A stretch of 64,000 nucleotides of DNA from CAXSEF01 sp964236535 (GCA_964236535.1 CAXSEF010000008.1:1-64000); one strand, 5' to 3'. Counted from the first letter of the stretch, positions 7,580 through 17,058 are shown. Translations and numbers: made by a program. Notes: generated from the letters alone by a model not told the origin.

Positions 7580-9790
7580 ATGAGCCAGACCGACGCCATG
7601 CCGGGCGGTGCAGAGACGGCGGTCGCAGTCACAGGCCCCCAGCCCGCCGAGTTCTACATCCCGGCCACCGTGTCGCTGCAGGAGCGCCACACCCGCACGC
7701 TCAAGAGCGGCGACGCTTTCGGCGTGTTCGACGCCGCCGGCGACGTGCTGGGCGGCCCCGGCAGCAGCGACGGCGTGTACTACCGCGACACCCGCCACCT
7801 CTCGCGTCTCGACATGCTGGTGGGAGGACAGCGGCCGCTGCTGCTGTCCTCCACGCTGCGCGACGACATTGCCGAACTGACCTGTGACCTCACCAACCCC
7901 GACCTCTACGAGGATGGTCACCTGGTGCTGGAGCACAATCTGGTGCACCTGCGGCGCTCGCGTTTCCTGTGGGACGCCACCTGCTACGAGCGCATGTCGG
8001 TGCGCTCCTTTGCCGCGGCCACACAGACGGTCCGGATCGAGTTCCGCTTCGACGTGGATTTCTCGGACCTGTTCGAGGCGCGGGGGACGAAGCGGGCGCG
8101 CCATGGCATCCGGCTGCCTGCGGAGATCGCCGCCGACACCGTATTGCTCACCTACATGGGGCTCGACGACGCGCGGCGCAGCACCCGGCTGCGCTTCGAG
8201 CCGGCACCGATCCTGCTGGAAGCGAACCGCGCAGTGTTCGAGCTGAAGCTGGCGCCGGGAGCCCGCGCCCTGGTGTTCACCGAGATCGCCTGCGACGACA
8301 TCCCGGCCGAACGCCCGCCGCGCGTCGAGTTCCTGCGCGCGCTGATCGACAGCCGCCGCCGACTGCGCCGCGAGAGCAGCCGGGCGGCGGCAGTGGCGAC
8401 CTCGAACGAGGTTTTTAACGAGGCGATGCGGCGGTCGGTGTGCGACCTCTACATGCTGGTCACCGACAAGCCGAGCGGCCCCTACCCGTACGCGGGCGTG
8501 CCGTGGTTCAGTACCGCATTCGGCCGCGACGCGCTGATCACCGCGCTGCACACGCTGTGGCTCGATCCGGAGATCGCGCGCGGGGTGCTGACCTATCTCG
8601 CAGCGAACCAGGCCACCGAGGTGGACCATCTGGCCGACGCGGAGCCGGGCAAGATCCTGCACGAGGTCCGGCACGGCGAGATGGCGATGCTTCGCGAGGT
8701 GCCGTTCCGCCGCTACTACGGCAGCGTGGACAGCACGCCGCTGTTCGTCATGCTGGCCGGCGCCTACGTCGAGCGCACCGGCGACCTCGCCACCGCGCGG
8801 GCGCTGTGGCCCCATGTCGGCGCGGCGATGGAGTGGATCGACGCCTATGGCGACCGCGACGGCGACGGCTTCGTCGAGTACGGGCGGCAGAGCGAGGAAG
8901 GGCTGGCGAACCAGGGCTGGAAGGACAGCTACGACTCGATCTTCCACGCCGACGGCGCGCTGGCGGAGGGACCGATCGCGCTGTGCGAGGTGCAGGGCTA
9001 CGTCTATGCAGCACGCCGGGCGGCGGCGCTGCTCGCCCAAAAACTCGGGCTGGGCATGGAGGCCGACGCGTTCGAGGGTCAGGCGGAAGCGCTGCGGCAG
9101 CGCTTCGAGGCGGCGTTCTGGTGCGAGGAGCTCGGCACCTACGCGCTGGCGCTGGACCGGCACAAGCGCCCCTGCCGAGTGCGCAGCTCGAACGCCGGAC
9201 ACCTGCTGCTGACCGGGATCGCGTCGCCGGAGCGGGCGCGGCAGGTGGCGGAAGGGCTGATGGATGGGCGGTCGTTCTCCGGCTGGGGCATCCGCACGAT
9301 TGCGGTGGGCGAGGCGCGCTACAATCCGATGAGCTATCACAACGGCTCGGTGTGGCCGCACGACAACGCGCTGATCGCGATGGGTTTCGCACGCGCGGGG
9401 TGCAAGGCAGAGGCGGCGCGGCTGTTCGACGGGCTGTTCGGGGCGTGCCAGACGCTCGAGCTGCGCCGGCTGCCGGAGCTGTTCTGCGGGTTCTCGCGCC
9501 GGCGGGCGCAAGGCCCGACTGCGTATCCGGTCGCCTGCTCGCCGCAGGCCTGGGCGGCGACGGCACTGCCGGCGATGCTGGCGGCCTGTCTGGGGCTCGG
9601 GTTCGACCCGGAGCGTCGGCGCGTCACCTTCGACCGTCCGGTGCTGCCGGAGTGCCTGCCGGATGTCACCCTGTACAACCTCGCGGTGGGAGAGGCGCGG
9701 GTCAGCGTGCGACTGCGGCGCAGTGCGGGCGAGGTGGCGCTCAACGTGATCGAGCGTACCGGAGACGCCCAGGTGGCGATGACGGCCTGA
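7580..9790 (+). CDS. Glycogen debranching enzyme-like protein (amylo-alpha-1,6-glucosidase family)
   Basis: 736 residues from the ATG at 7580, preceded by a GGGGA ribosome-binding site; the open frame extends further upstream without family similarity. The N-terminal part (FYIPATVSLQERHTRTLKSG, GVYYRDTRHLSRL) matches the bis-type N-terminal domain of debranching enzymes. The C-terminal part is an (alpha/alpha)6 glucosidase barrel with PYAGVPWFSTAFGRDALIT, YYGSVDSTPLFV, NQGWKDSYDSI and SYHNGSVWPHDNALIA. Likely substrates are alpha-glucans or related osmolytes. No glycogen synthesis genes are next to it; another glucan-active enzyme (GH15) lies about 9 kb away. No signal peptide is seen, so it is probably cytoplasmic. 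Confidence 0.88.
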   Translation: MSQTDAMPGGAETAVAVTGPQPAEFYIPATVSLQERHTRTLKSGDAFGVFDAAGDVLGGPGSSDGVYYRDTRHLSRLDMLVGGQRPLLLSSTLRDDIAELTCDLTNPDLYEDGHLVLEHNLVHLRRSRFLWDATCYERMSVRSFAAATQTVRIEFRFDVDFSDLFEARGTKRARHGIRLPAEIAADTVLLTYMGLDDARRSTRLRFEPAPILLEANRAVFELKLAPGARALVFTEIACDDIPAERPPRVEFLRALIDSRRRLRRESSRAAAVATSNEVFNEAMRRSVCDLYMLVTDKPSGPYPYAGVPWFSTAFGRDALITALHTLWLDPEIARGVLTYLAANQATEVDHLADAEPGKILHEVRHGEMAMLREVPFRRYYGSVDSTPLFVMLAGAYVERTGDLATARALWPHVGAAMEWIDAYGDRDGDGFVEYGRQSEEGLANQGWKDSYDSIFHADGALAEGPIALCEVQGYVYAARRAAALLAQKLGLGMEADAFEGQAEALRQRFEAAFWCEELGTYALALDRHKRPCRVRSSNAGHLLLTGIASPERARQVAEGLMDGRSFSGWGIRTIAVGEARYNPMSYHNGSVWPHDNALIAMGFARAGCKAEAARLFDGLFGACQTLELRRLPELFCGFSRRRAQGPTAYPVACSPQAWAATALPAMLAACLGLGFDPERRRVTFDRPVLPECLPDVTLYNLAVGEARVSVRLRRSAGEVALNVIERTGDAQVAMTA

Positions 9791-9937
9791 AGACACGCCC
9801 TGGCCGTCATGGACAGGACCACCAGGAAGAGGTCTCTAAGGGTTCCGCCATTTTAGCGGGTCCAGGACACCGCCCTGGGCTGTCTCGCAACGCTTTGTTG
9901 CAGCGCAGCAACCGGGTTTCTGCTATGCCCGCAACTC

Positions 9938-11083
9938 ATGGGCGACTTCACCAACGTTCTGCGCACGACGCTTGCCGTCCCGATCTGGATGCCGGGCTGG
10001 TTGTGGAGCTCGCTGATCCTGGGTGTGGCAGCGTATCTGGCGGCCGCCGCACACTGGTTCAGCCTGTGGGCACTCGACCGGATCATGCCTCCCAAGCGAC
10101 GGCGTGGGTTCCTGCAGACTTTCGTGCAGGCCACCACCGGGCCGACGCGGCTCGCCTACATGGTATTCGCGCTGGGGGCGGCGCTGAACTTCACCTCGTT
10201 CCCGGAGGCGACGTTCGACGTCATTGCGCACCTGCTGCTGGTGGCGTTCGTGGTGCTGGCGGGGTGGAGTGCGGCACGGGCGTTCGAGATCGCCTCGACG
10301 CTCTACCTGAACCGGTTCCGCACCGATGTCGCCGACAACCTGCTGGCGCGCAAGCACCTGACGCAGGTACGGCTGCTCAAGCGGGCGGCGGACACGCTGA
10401 TCGTGGTGGTGACGATAGCGACTGCGCTGATGACGATCGACTCGGTGCGGCAGTACGGGATCAGTCTGTTCGCCTCGGCGGGCGCCGCGAGCCTCGTGGT
10501 GGGCCTCGCGGCGCGACCGCTGCTGACCAACCTGATCGCGGGCGTGCAGATCGCGATCACCCAGCCGATCCGGCTGGAGGACGCGGTGATCGTGGAGGAC
10601 GAGTGGGGCTGGATCGAGGAGATCACCAGCACCTACGTGGTGGTGCGGCTGTGGGACTGGCGGCGCATGGTGCTGCCGATCTCGTATTTCCTGGACAAGC
10701 CGTTCCAGAACTGGACGCGCGAGACCGCGTCACTGATCGGCAGCGTGTTCCTGCACGTGGACTACAGCGTCCCGGTCGAGGCAGTGCGCGAGCAGTTGCG
10801 CGAGATCGCCAAGGCAAGCCTGCTGTGGGACGGCCGGGTGGTGAACCTCCAGGTGAGCGACACGAGCGAGCACACGATGGAACTGCGCGCGTTGATCAGC
10901 GCGCGCGACGCGCCGCAGACCTGGGACCTGCGCTGCGAGGTGCGCGAGAAGCTGATCGCGTGGCTGCACCAGGCGTACCCCGAAGCGCTGCCGCGGGCGC
11001 GGGTGGAGATGGCGGGGGAGCGGCGGGGCGCGGTCGGGGGCCAGGATGGCAGGGTCGCCGGGCTCGCGTCGGTGCGGGGATAG
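9938..11083 (+). CDS. MscS-family mechanosensitive ion channel
   Basis: 381 residues. Four likely membrane segments lie at about 17-40, 68-90, 95-115 and 150-200. The last one forms the pore-lining helix GISLFASAGAASLVVGLAARPLL, the Ala/Gly-rich pattern of MscS TM3. The beta domain follows directly (NLIAGVQIAITQPIRLEDAVIVEDEWGWIEEI) with the conserved VVVRLWDWRRMVLPISYF. A soluble alpha/beta C-terminal domain follows. It releases solutes on hypo-osmotic shock. It has no obvious operon partner and lies 147 bases after the debranching-enzyme gene on the same strand. Confidence 0.92.
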   Translation: MGDFTNVLRTTLAVPIWMPGWLWSSLILGVAAYLAAAAHWFSLWALDRIMPPKRRRGFLQTFVQATTGPTRLAYMVFALGAALNFTSFPEATFDVIAHLLLVAFVVLAGWSAARAFEIASTLYLNRFRTDVADNLLARKHLTQVRLLKRAADTLIVVVTIATALMTIDSVRQYGISLFASAGAASLVVGLAARPLLTNLIAGVQIAITQPIRLEDAVIVEDEWGWIEEITSTYVVVRLWDWRRMVLPISYFLDKPFQNWTRETASLIGSVFLHVDYSVPVEAVREQLREIAKASLLWDGRVVNLQVSDTSEHTMELRALISARDAPQTWDLRCEVREKLIAWLHQAYPEALPRARVEMAGERRGAVGGQDGRVAGLASVRG

Positions 11084-11361
11084 GGCAGGCCAGGTTCGTG
11101 CTCCACGTCTTCACGTGCTGGGCTGAGCCTCGAAGCAGCAGCGGAGTTGCTCACCCGTAATCAAAGCAGGGCTAGGTGTTGCCCAGACTGGCCAAAGGCT
11201 CCCTCGTTCAAGCACAGGTTTTCGGGAACCATCCCTTGATCATTGTCATCTTCAAGGCTTGCCTTGAGCGGAGTCCAACGGCAATGCCCGTTGTCCTGCC
11301 ACAATCGCCGTCATAAGGCGCAGGGATCCCTGTTTCCAGGACATGTGGAGATGGCCCTGGC
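11084..11361. other. Intergenic region with a degenerate repeat copy
   Basis: Convergent gap between the MscS gene and the ABC ATPase gene, with no convincing open frame. Positions about 11155-11285 contain weak matches to the dispersed repeat: TCAAAGCAGGGCT, CCAGACTGGCCAAAGGC and TTGAGCGGAGTCC. I read this as an eroded copy. The matches are short, so this is a suggestion only. Confidence 0.35.
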
Positions 11362-12147
11362 CTACCTTTCCTGTCCCGCCGAGGCCATCTCGGCCGCGGC
11401 GGGGTGGCCGAGATAGTGCGCCAGCACCTCCTCTGGCCGGCCGTCCTCGCGGATGCGGCCGTGGTCCATCCAGATTACCCTGGTGCACCACTGGGTGACG
11501 ATGGTCGGCACGTGCGAAGACAGCACCAGGATGTCCGCGCCGCGCACCACGTTCTCAAGCCGGGTGCGCGCCTTGTCGAGGAAGTTGGCATCGCCGGCGA
11601 GCACCCACTCGTCCATCAGCAGGACCTCGGGGCTGATCGCCGTGGCCATCGCAAAGCTGAGGCGCACGATCATGCCTGAACTGTAGAAACGCACCGGAAG
11701 GTCCATGAACTCACCCAGTTCGGCGAAATCGTGGACGTCCTCTTCCATGCGCCGGGTCTGTGCCTTGGTGTAGCCGTTGTAGAGTCCGCGCAGCATGATG
11801 TTCTCGCGCCCGGTTAGGTCGGGATTCATCCCAAGCGAGCTGTCGAGCATGGCGGTGACGACGCCGCAAACCTCGACGTGACCCACCACGGGCTCGTAGA
11901 TGCCGGCCATGGTGCGCAGCAAGGTGGTCTTGCCGGCACCATTGCCACCGACCAGGCCCAGGCGGTCGCCCGCCTTAAGGCGGAACGAGACGTCGCGCAG
12001 GGCCTGCACGACGACGCGTTTCTGCCGGTCCTCGCCGAGGCGGCCGGAGGCGGCGGCGAACACCGTCTTCTTTAGGCTGCGCGCGCTGCCGTGGTAGAGC
12101 GGGAAGTCAATCGACAGGTTGTCAATCACCAGCGAAACCGCGGACAT
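11362..12147 (-). CDS. ABC transporter ATPase for polysaccharide/O-antigen export (Wzt/KpsT type)
   Basis: 261 residues from the ATG at 12147. The nucleotide-binding domain has Walker A GGNGAGKTT at about residues 71-79, a degenerate signature region (RFYSSGMIVRLSFAMA), Walker B EVLLMDEW and the switch histidine in VLSSHVPT. The N-terminal VIDNLSIDFPLYHGSARSLKK is typical of Wzt, KpsT and TagH ATPases. It stops soon after the ATPase fold, so it lacks the carbohydrate-binding C-terminal domain of terminator-modified O-antigen Wzt proteins. It pairs with the permease gene just upstream. No glycosyltransferase genes adjoin it; ugd, 3 kb away, could supply UDP-glucuronate. Confidence 0.9.
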   Translation of the reverse strand: MSAVSLVIDNLSIDFPLYHGSARSLKKTVFAAASGRLGEDRQKRVVVQALRDVSFRLKAGDRLGLVGGNGAGKTTLLRTMAGIYEPVVGHVEVCGVVTAMLDSSLGMNPDLTGRENIMLRGLYNGYTKAQTRRMEEDVHDFAELGEFMDLPVRFYSSGMIVRLSFAMATAISPEVLLMDEWVLAGDANFLDKARTRLENVVRGADILVLSSHVPTIVTQWCTRVIWMDHGRIREDGRPEEVLAHYLGHPAAAEMASAGQER

Positions 12148-12250
12148 CAGACGCGTACCATCTAGCGGGACACCGCCCAAGTCGGCCTCACCAGCCTGCG
12201 CCCCGCCATCACAATGCCCGTCAGGCCAAGTGTCGCCAGAGGGGGCACCA

Positions 12251-13114
12251 TCAAACCCAGAACGCCAGGCGGGCGCGTACCTTCGCGAACACCAGCCAGG
12301 CGGTCACCCACAGCGCGATGCTGAAGCCCAGCGCCGACGTCCATCCCAGTGCCGAAGTCGGCTGCGACAGGAGCGGGCCGCGTACGATGTCAAGCAGGCT
12401 GTCGAACGGATTGAGCGGCAGCCACCAGCCGCTGGGCCCGAGCTGCTCGGGCTTCCAGACAACGGGAGTGATGTAGAACGCGATCTGCACGATCGAGCCC
12501 ACGATCGGCGGGATGTCGCGGAAGCGGGCGCACAGTGCGCCAAGCAGCAGGCAACAGGCAAAAGCGTCGATCAGCCAGATCGCAAGGCCGGGCAGCACCA
12601 TCAGCGCTTCGGTACCGGGGATCACGCCGTAGACGGCGAACACCACGATGAACACGATGATGTTGTGCGCGAGCACCAGCGCGTTGCGCACCACGACGCG
12701 GATCGCCTGCACGAAGAACGGCATGCGCACCGAACGGATGGTTCCCTCGGCCTGGGTGAAGGCGGCGCAGGCCTCGCCGATCAGCGAGCTGATGGCGTTC
12801 CACATCACCAGCGAGACGGCGAGAAAGGGCAGGAAGTGCGCGAGGTCCATGGCGAACAGCGTGCCGTAGACGACACCGAGTGCGCCGACCATGACCGCGG
12901 TCGAGAGGGTGAGCCAGAACGGGCCGAGTACCGAGCCGCGGTAGCGCAGCTTGATGTCGAGCCAGCCGAGCATGACCGCGAGCCGCCACAGGGTGAAGCC
13001 GTCGGCCACGTCGCGCAGGGCGGCGCGATTTCGTGCGAGGCGGCTGCTCTCGCCCCGCAGGTCGAGGTGGGTGCCGACCAGGGACTGGGCAGGGTGATCT
13101 AGGGTGACGCTCAT
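12251..13114 (-). CDS. ABC-2 type polysaccharide export permease (Wzm type)
   Basis: 287 residues from the ATG at 13114; a longer upstream frame has no family similarity. About six membrane segments begin after a ~55-residue cytoplasmic N-terminus. LGWLDIKLRYRGSVLGPFWLTLS is the diagnostic N-terminal motif of the Wzm/TagG family, and the C-terminal loop has ITPVVWKPEQLG and NPFDSLLDIVRGPLL. It would form the channel for a lipid-linked glycan moved by the ATPase encoded downstream; the gap between the two genes is 103 bases. The substrate cannot be told from the window. Confidence 0.9.
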   Translation of the reverse strand: MSVTLDHPAQSLVGTHLDLRGESSRLARNRAALRDVADGFTLWRLAVMLGWLDIKLRYRGSVLGPFWLTLSTAVMVGALGVVYGTLFAMDLAHFLPFLAVSLVMWNAISSLIGEACAAFTQAEGTIRSVRMPFFVQAIRVVVRNALVLAHNIIVFIVVFAVYGVIPGTEALMVLPGLAIWLIDAFACCLLLGALCARFRDIPPIVGSIVQIAFYITPVVWKPEQLGPSGWWLPLNPFDSLLDIVRGPLLSQPTSALGWTSALGFSIALWVTAWLVFAKVRARLAFWV

Positions 13115-13584
13115 CGCGCGTCGCCGATACTCCTTCGTAACCGGCGAGGCAACGCCGGCGATCTCAGGTTTTGCAGTGCAGGTACGGCGAGGAGCTCTGC
13201 CCCGGGTTCTCGACGCGGGGATCCCGCCTGAGGGCAGAGATCCCGGATCCACTCAGAAAAGACGCCGCGGCGCACGCGGTATGTTGTGCAGATGGCCAAA
13301 GCGCTGGTTTGCCGAGCCATGCGGCTTTCGGCGGTCCGGGCAGCGCCCGGTCTCGGTTGGCTGTGCTGCCTCCGGTCCGCCAAGCGGCCTCTCGGTCGCA
13401 CATCCGTGAACGTGGATGTTGCCACGTTCCGCGGCCTCCTGTAACGGGTTAGCCAGAGTTGCTGACGGAACATGTGAGCGGCGGCCAGTCGGCCGGCGCT
13501 GCGGCCCGACCCGGGCGACAAGCCCAGGCGCCCGGGGACATCGTGTGCGTCGCGCAGTCTCGCCATGACGGAGGCGTCCGCCGG
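13115..13584. other. 470-base divergent intergenic region
   Basis: Lies between the exporter permease (minus) and the lytic transglycosylase (plus), so it should hold both promoters. Several short open frames exist on both strands, but none has a ribosome-binding site, recognisable motifs or preference over the others. I see no tRNA, repeat copy or insertion-sequence end. A GC-rich stretch near 13190-13250 has short inverted repeats of no clear significance. Confidence 0.5.
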
Positions 13585-14886
13585 ATGACCAGCACCCCTG
13601 CCGCGGCCACCCGGCCCGATCTGAATTCCTCTACGGGCGATGCCCGCACCGGCAGTTCCTGCGCCAAGGCAGCGCAGCGGCTGCGGTTGCCAGGACTGCA
13701 GGTCATGGGCGCGGCGGCGACGCTTGCTCTGCTCTCGGCCTGCGCCAGCCACGCGCCGCAGCAGCTCTCGGCGACGCAGGAGGCGGCCCAGTACGCGGCC
13801 CATGCGCGCGGCGACTACAGCCCGCCCGGTCCGCCCGAGGATCCGTGGGGGCCGTACATCACCGAGGCGTCGAGCCGGTTCGACGTGCCGGACCGTTGGA
13901 TACGCGAGGTCATGCGGGTCGAGTCCGGTGGTCGGCTGTATCATAACGACACCTTGGTCACCTCGCCGGTGGGCGCGATGGGGCTGATGCAGGTGATGCC
14001 TTCGACCTTCGACGACATGCGCGGCCAGTACAACGGCATCGGCGACGATCCGTACGACCCGCACGACTCGATCCTCGCCGGCACCGCCTACATCCGGCAG
14101 ATGTACGACGTGTACGGCTCGCCCGGCTTCCTCGCCGCCTACAACGCGGGGCCTGGCAACCTCGACGCCTATCTTACCCGCAACCGTCGTCTGCCCGCCG
14201 AGACGCGACGCTACGTGGCGATGATTGCTCCGTACATTCGGGATTCGAGCCCGGTGAACCGTAGCCAGGCCGACATGCTGGCGATGAACCACGTGGCTGC
14301 GCCGGCACCTGACGACGCCGACGAGGCGCCTCGCCCGGTCATGGTGGCGCGTAACGAACGGCCGGAGCGCAGCGAGCGTCTGGCCGAGCGGCGAGCGGAT
14401 GCCCGGGCCGACCGCCTGGCGGGGCGCGAGCGGTTGCCGGAGCCGCCGTCGTGGTCGGGTTTCCCGCAGCGTCCGGTGCAGGTCGCCGCCGCCCGTGGCG
14501 AGCCGCGCGGTGGCTTCGCGCACGCGGCGGCGGTACCAAGCGTCCAGACCGCGGCCTATGCCGCGCATCCGCTTGCGCGGAGTCTGCATTTCATCAGCCC
14601 GGCGCTCGCCGAGCCGGTGTCGCGCCAGGCGAGCTCAGGTGGCTGGGCGATCCAGGTCGGCGCGTTCGGCAACCAGGGCCAGGCAAACGCTGCCGCCGGA
14701 CAGGCGCGGCAGGCGGTGCGGCTGGCCGATGCGCGTTCGACCGTTGCCGGGGTTCGCGACGGGCGTGCCACGCTGTACCGGGCCAGGGTGACCGGGCTGT
14801 CGCGCGAAGGCGCGCTGCACGCCTGCGAGAAACTCGGCCATGTGCATGGCAGCTGCATGGTCGTAGCCCCATCCAGCCAGGGCTGA
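13585..14886 (+). CDS. Lytic transglycosylase lipoprotein with C-terminal SPOR domain
   Basis: 433 residues from the ATG at 13585, with GGAGG about ten bases upstream. A membrane-like stretch ends in the lipobox LSAC (Cys about 53), so it is probably an outer-membrane lipoprotein. The SLT domain (about 85-220) has the catalytic glutamate in VMRVESGGR (about E113), then GAMGLMQVMPST and FLAAYNAGPGN. After an Arg/Ala-rich linker a SPOR domain (about 345-425: WAIQVGAFGNQGQAN) would bind denuded peptidoglycan, usually at the division septum. This pairing is common in alphaproteobacteria. It cleaves glycan strands during wall remodelling. Confidence 0.9.
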   Translation: MTSTPAAATRPDLNSSTGDARTGSSCAKAAQRLRLPGLQVMGAAATLALLSACASHAPQQLSATQEAAQYAAHARGDYSPPGPPEDPWGPYITEASSRFDVPDRWIREVMRVESGGRLYHNDTLVTSPVGAMGLMQVMPSTFDDMRGQYNGIGDDPYDPHDSILAGTAYIRQMYDVYGSPGFLAAYNAGPGNLDAYLTRNRRLPAETRRYVAMIAPYIRDSSPVNRSQADMLAMNHVAAPAPDDADEAPRPVMVARNERPERSERLAERRADARADRLAGRERLPEPPSWSGFPQRPVQVAAARGEPRGGFAHAAAVPSVQTAAYAAHPLARSLHFISPALAEPVSRQASSGGWAIQVGAFGNQGQANAAAGQARQAVRLADARSTVAGVRDGRATLYRARVTGLSREGALHACEKLGHVHGSCMVVAPSSQG

Positions 14887-15046
14887 ACTGGGCCGCCGGG
14901 GAACTCTGCTCCGGCAGCAATCCAGTGTGCCTGTGCTGTGCACCGGTGCACACGGCCATGGACACCGCTCCGCTCCGTCGCTCACACCGGCACGCAGGTG
15001 ACTCGCCGAAGCGCCCTCGCGAGCAGGCTCAGGGTGCGGCTTGCTT

Positions 15047-15110
15047 GAATATTGCATGTTCAAGGCTCGCCTCGAGCAAAGTCCGGAGTAGAGCCTCTGA
15101 AGTCCCTGTC
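15047..15110 (-). repeat. Possible eroded copy of the dispersed repeat
   Basis: TTCAAGGCTCGCCTCGAGC, AAGTCCGGAGTAGAGCCTCTG resembles the repeat core (TTCCAAAGGC, then AGTCCGGAGGCAGAGCCTCTGG) with many changes. It lies in the 295-base gap between the transglycosylase and ugd. The rest of that gap shows no gene. Confidence 0.3.
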
Positions 15111-15181
15111 TTCTGCTCGCCTGGAATGTGGCTACGTGCCGGAAGCGGTGCAACCTGGACACAAGGCTGTGGGAGGTATCG

Positions 15182-16489
15182 ATGCGTATCGCGGTTATCG
15201 GCGGCGGCTATGTAGGTCTGGTGTCGGGTGCGTGTTTCGCCAGTCTGGGCATTTCGGTCACGGTGGTCGAGTCCGATCCGGCCCGGCTTGACGCGTTGCG
15301 GGACGGCCGCATCCCGATCTACGAGCCGGGCCTCGACAAGCTGGTTGCCGACAACGTGACTGCCGGGCGGCTCGGCTTCACCGGAGAGATCGCAGGCGGG
15401 ATCACGGGTGCCGAGGTGGTGTTCATCGCGGTGGGTACACCGTCGCGCCGCGGCGATGGCCATGCCGACACGTCGTACGTGTATGCCGCGGTCGAACAGG
15501 TGGCGCGGGCGGCATCAGGCACTCTGGTGATCGCGACCAAGAGCACGGTTCCGGTCGGCACCGGGCGGCGGGTGGCGCAGATCGCGCGGGAGGCCAACCC
15601 CGGGCTCGACTTCGATGTCGCCTCGAACCCCGAGTTCCTGCGCGAGGGCAACGCGATCGGCGACTTCCTGCGCCCCGACCGGGTGGTGATCGGCGTGGAG
15701 ACCGAGCGCGCGCAGGAGGTGATGCGCCGGCTGTATCGGCCGCTTTACCTGATCGAGACGCCGATCGTGTTCACCGGGATCGAGACGGCGGAGCTGATCA
15801 AGTATGCAGCCAACTCGTTCCTGGCGATGAAGATCACCTTCATCAACGAGATGGCCGACCTGTGCGAGAAGGTGGGGGCGGACGTGCACGACGTCAGCCG
15901 CGGGATCGGGCTCGATGGCCGGATCGGCCGCAAGTTCCTCCATCCCGGCCCGGGGTATGGCGGGTCGTGCTTCCCCAAGGACACGCTGGCGCTGATGCGC
16001 ATCGCGCAGGACCACGGCGCGCCGTCGCGACTGGTGGAGGCGACGGTCACGGTCAACGACGCGCGCAAGTCGTCGATGGCTGCACGGGTGGTGCAGGCGT
16101 GCGGTGGTTCGGTGCACGGCAAGACGATCGCGGTGCTCGGACTGACCTTCAAGCCGGAGACCGACGACATGCGCGATGCGCCGTCGCTGCCGATCGTGGG
16201 GCGGCTCGCCGAGGCTGGGGCAAGAATGCGGGTGTTCGACCCGGTGGGGATGGAAGCTGCGCGGCCGATGCTGCCCGAGGCGGTGACGTATTGCCGGGGG
16301 GCGCTGGAGGCGGCGCAGGGAGCGGACGCGCTGGTGGTGGTGACGGAGTGGGGGGAGTTCCGCAGCCTGTCTCCCGAGGCGCTGGCCGGGGCAATGGCGG
16401 GGAGGGTGGTGGTGGACCTGCGCAACGTATTCGACCCGCAGGCTCTACGCGCGGTGGGCTTCTCATATTTGGGGATGGGGCGGAAGTAG
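15182..16489 (+). CDS. ugd: UDP-glucose 6-dehydrogenase
   Basis: NAD-dependent four-electron oxidation of UDP-glucose to UDP-glucuronate, a precursor for acidic exopolysaccharides and sugar-modified lipids. It is 435 residues from the ATG at 15182 with GGGAGG just upstream. The Rossmann motif is GGGYVGLVSG (residues 7-16), followed by STVPVGTG, the substrate-loop lysine in ETAELIKYAANS, and the catalytic cysteine in GPGYGGSCFPKDT (about C263). The C-terminal UDP-binding domain (about 310-435) is complete. It stands alone, 2-4 kb from the polysaccharide exporter. Confidence 0.95.
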   Translation: MRIAVIGGGYVGLVSGACFASLGISVTVVESDPARLDALRDGRIPIYEPGLDKLVADNVTAGRLGFTGEIAGGITGAEVVFIAVGTPSRRGDGHADTSYVYAAVEQVARAASGTLVIATKSTVPVGTGRRVAQIAREANPGLDFDVASNPEFLREGNAIGDFLRPDRVVIGVETERAQEVMRRLYRPLYLIETPIVFTGIETAELIKYAANSFLAMKITFINEMADLCEKVGADVHDVSRGIGLDGRIGRKFLHPGPGYGGSCFPKDTLALMRIAQDHGAPSRLVEATVTVNDARKSSMAARVVQACGGSVHGKTIAVLGLTFKPETDDMRDAPSLPIVGRLAEAGARMRVFDPVGMEAARPMLPEAVTYCRGALEAAQGADALVVVTEWGEFRSLSPEALAGAMAGRVVVDLRNVFDPQALRAVGFSYLGMGRK

Positions 16490-16537
16490 CAAACAAGGCT
16501 GAGCGTCAGCCGGATCCGCCAGGACTGAGCCGCCCTA

Positions 16538-16590
16538 GACCCGCACATGAGAGGCACACTATTCCGCAATGTGCCTCTCACGTACGGGTC
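16538..16590. terminator. Long near-perfect hairpin after ugd
   Basis: An 11-base perfect inverted repeat (TGAGAGGCACA at 16548-16558, TGTGCCTCTCA at 16570-16580) with an 11-base loop. The outer flanks extend it by eight more pairs with two mismatches (16538-16546 with 16582-16590). It sits 49 bases after the ugd stop and lacks a T run. It could end ugd transcription, act as a processing signal, or be a mobile-element relic. It does not match the dispersed repeat. Confidence 0.55.
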
Positions 16591-16722
16591 GGGGGTCTCA
16601 GGGCCCCGCGAGTATAGGCAAAGCTCGCTATTGCTTGCCTGGCTGCTGCAACCTGCGGCGGGGTCTGGCGCTGTTCACGACCGGAGCCGCGATTGCGCGG
16701 CCGTCCCAGGAAGGAACGCCGC

Positions 16723-17049
16723 ATGCCGCAGTTCGACGCGACCATCAAGCACATCAAGGAAGGCCTGAAAGGCTTCACCGTGGCTGCCGCCGTCAAGAAC
16801 ATCGAGGGCTGGGAAGCGACGCTGGAAAAGGTCGAAGCCCCCGGTGCCAAAGCCATCGTCAAGGACCTGGAGAGTCTAAAGAAGCACCTGCATGCGGACC
16901 CGATCAACGCGGAGCAGATCAAGAAGATCGTGCTGAAGCTCGGCAAGGAGACGGTGACGATCGCCGCCAAGTCCGAGGGCAAGAATGCCGAGAAGATCAA
17001 GGCGCTCGGCGAGGCGTTGACCCACGCTGCAGAGACCGGCGAGGCCTAG
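16723..17049 (+). CDS. Small lysine-rich protein of unknown function
   Basis: 108 residues from the ATG at 16723, with AGGAAGGA upstream. It is rich in Lys, Ala and Glu, has no cysteine or membrane segment, and looks all-helical (IKHIKEGLKGF, AIVKDLESLKKHL, AEQIKKIVLKLGKE, KNAEKIKALGEAL). A good ribosome-binding site, coding-like composition and a hairpin terminator right after the stop make it a real gene. It sits where rplK would normally be expected downstream of nusG, but on the opposite strand. I do not recognise a family and assign no function. Confidence 0.7.
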   Translation: MPQFDATIKHIKEGLKGFTVAAAVKNIEGWEATLEKVEAPGAKAIVKDLESLKKHLHADPINAEQIKKIVLKLGKETVTIAAKSEGKNAEKIKALGEALTHAAETGEA

Positions 17050-17058
17050 GCGGAAGCT

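Noticed and set aside
4390..7887. Plus-strand frame of 1165 codons opposite ligD
   Set aside because: Composition artefact of high-GC DNA; it runs across ligD and into the debranching gene in the wrong frame.
11155..11285. Full copy of the dispersed repeat after the MscS gene
   Set aside because: Only short, degenerate matches; recorded as a possible eroded copy within the gap, not as a copy.
13459..13584. Earlier start for the lytic transglycosylase
   Set aside because: The longer frame puts 42 unlike residues before a normal lipoprotein start; the ATG at 13585 has a better ribosome-binding site.
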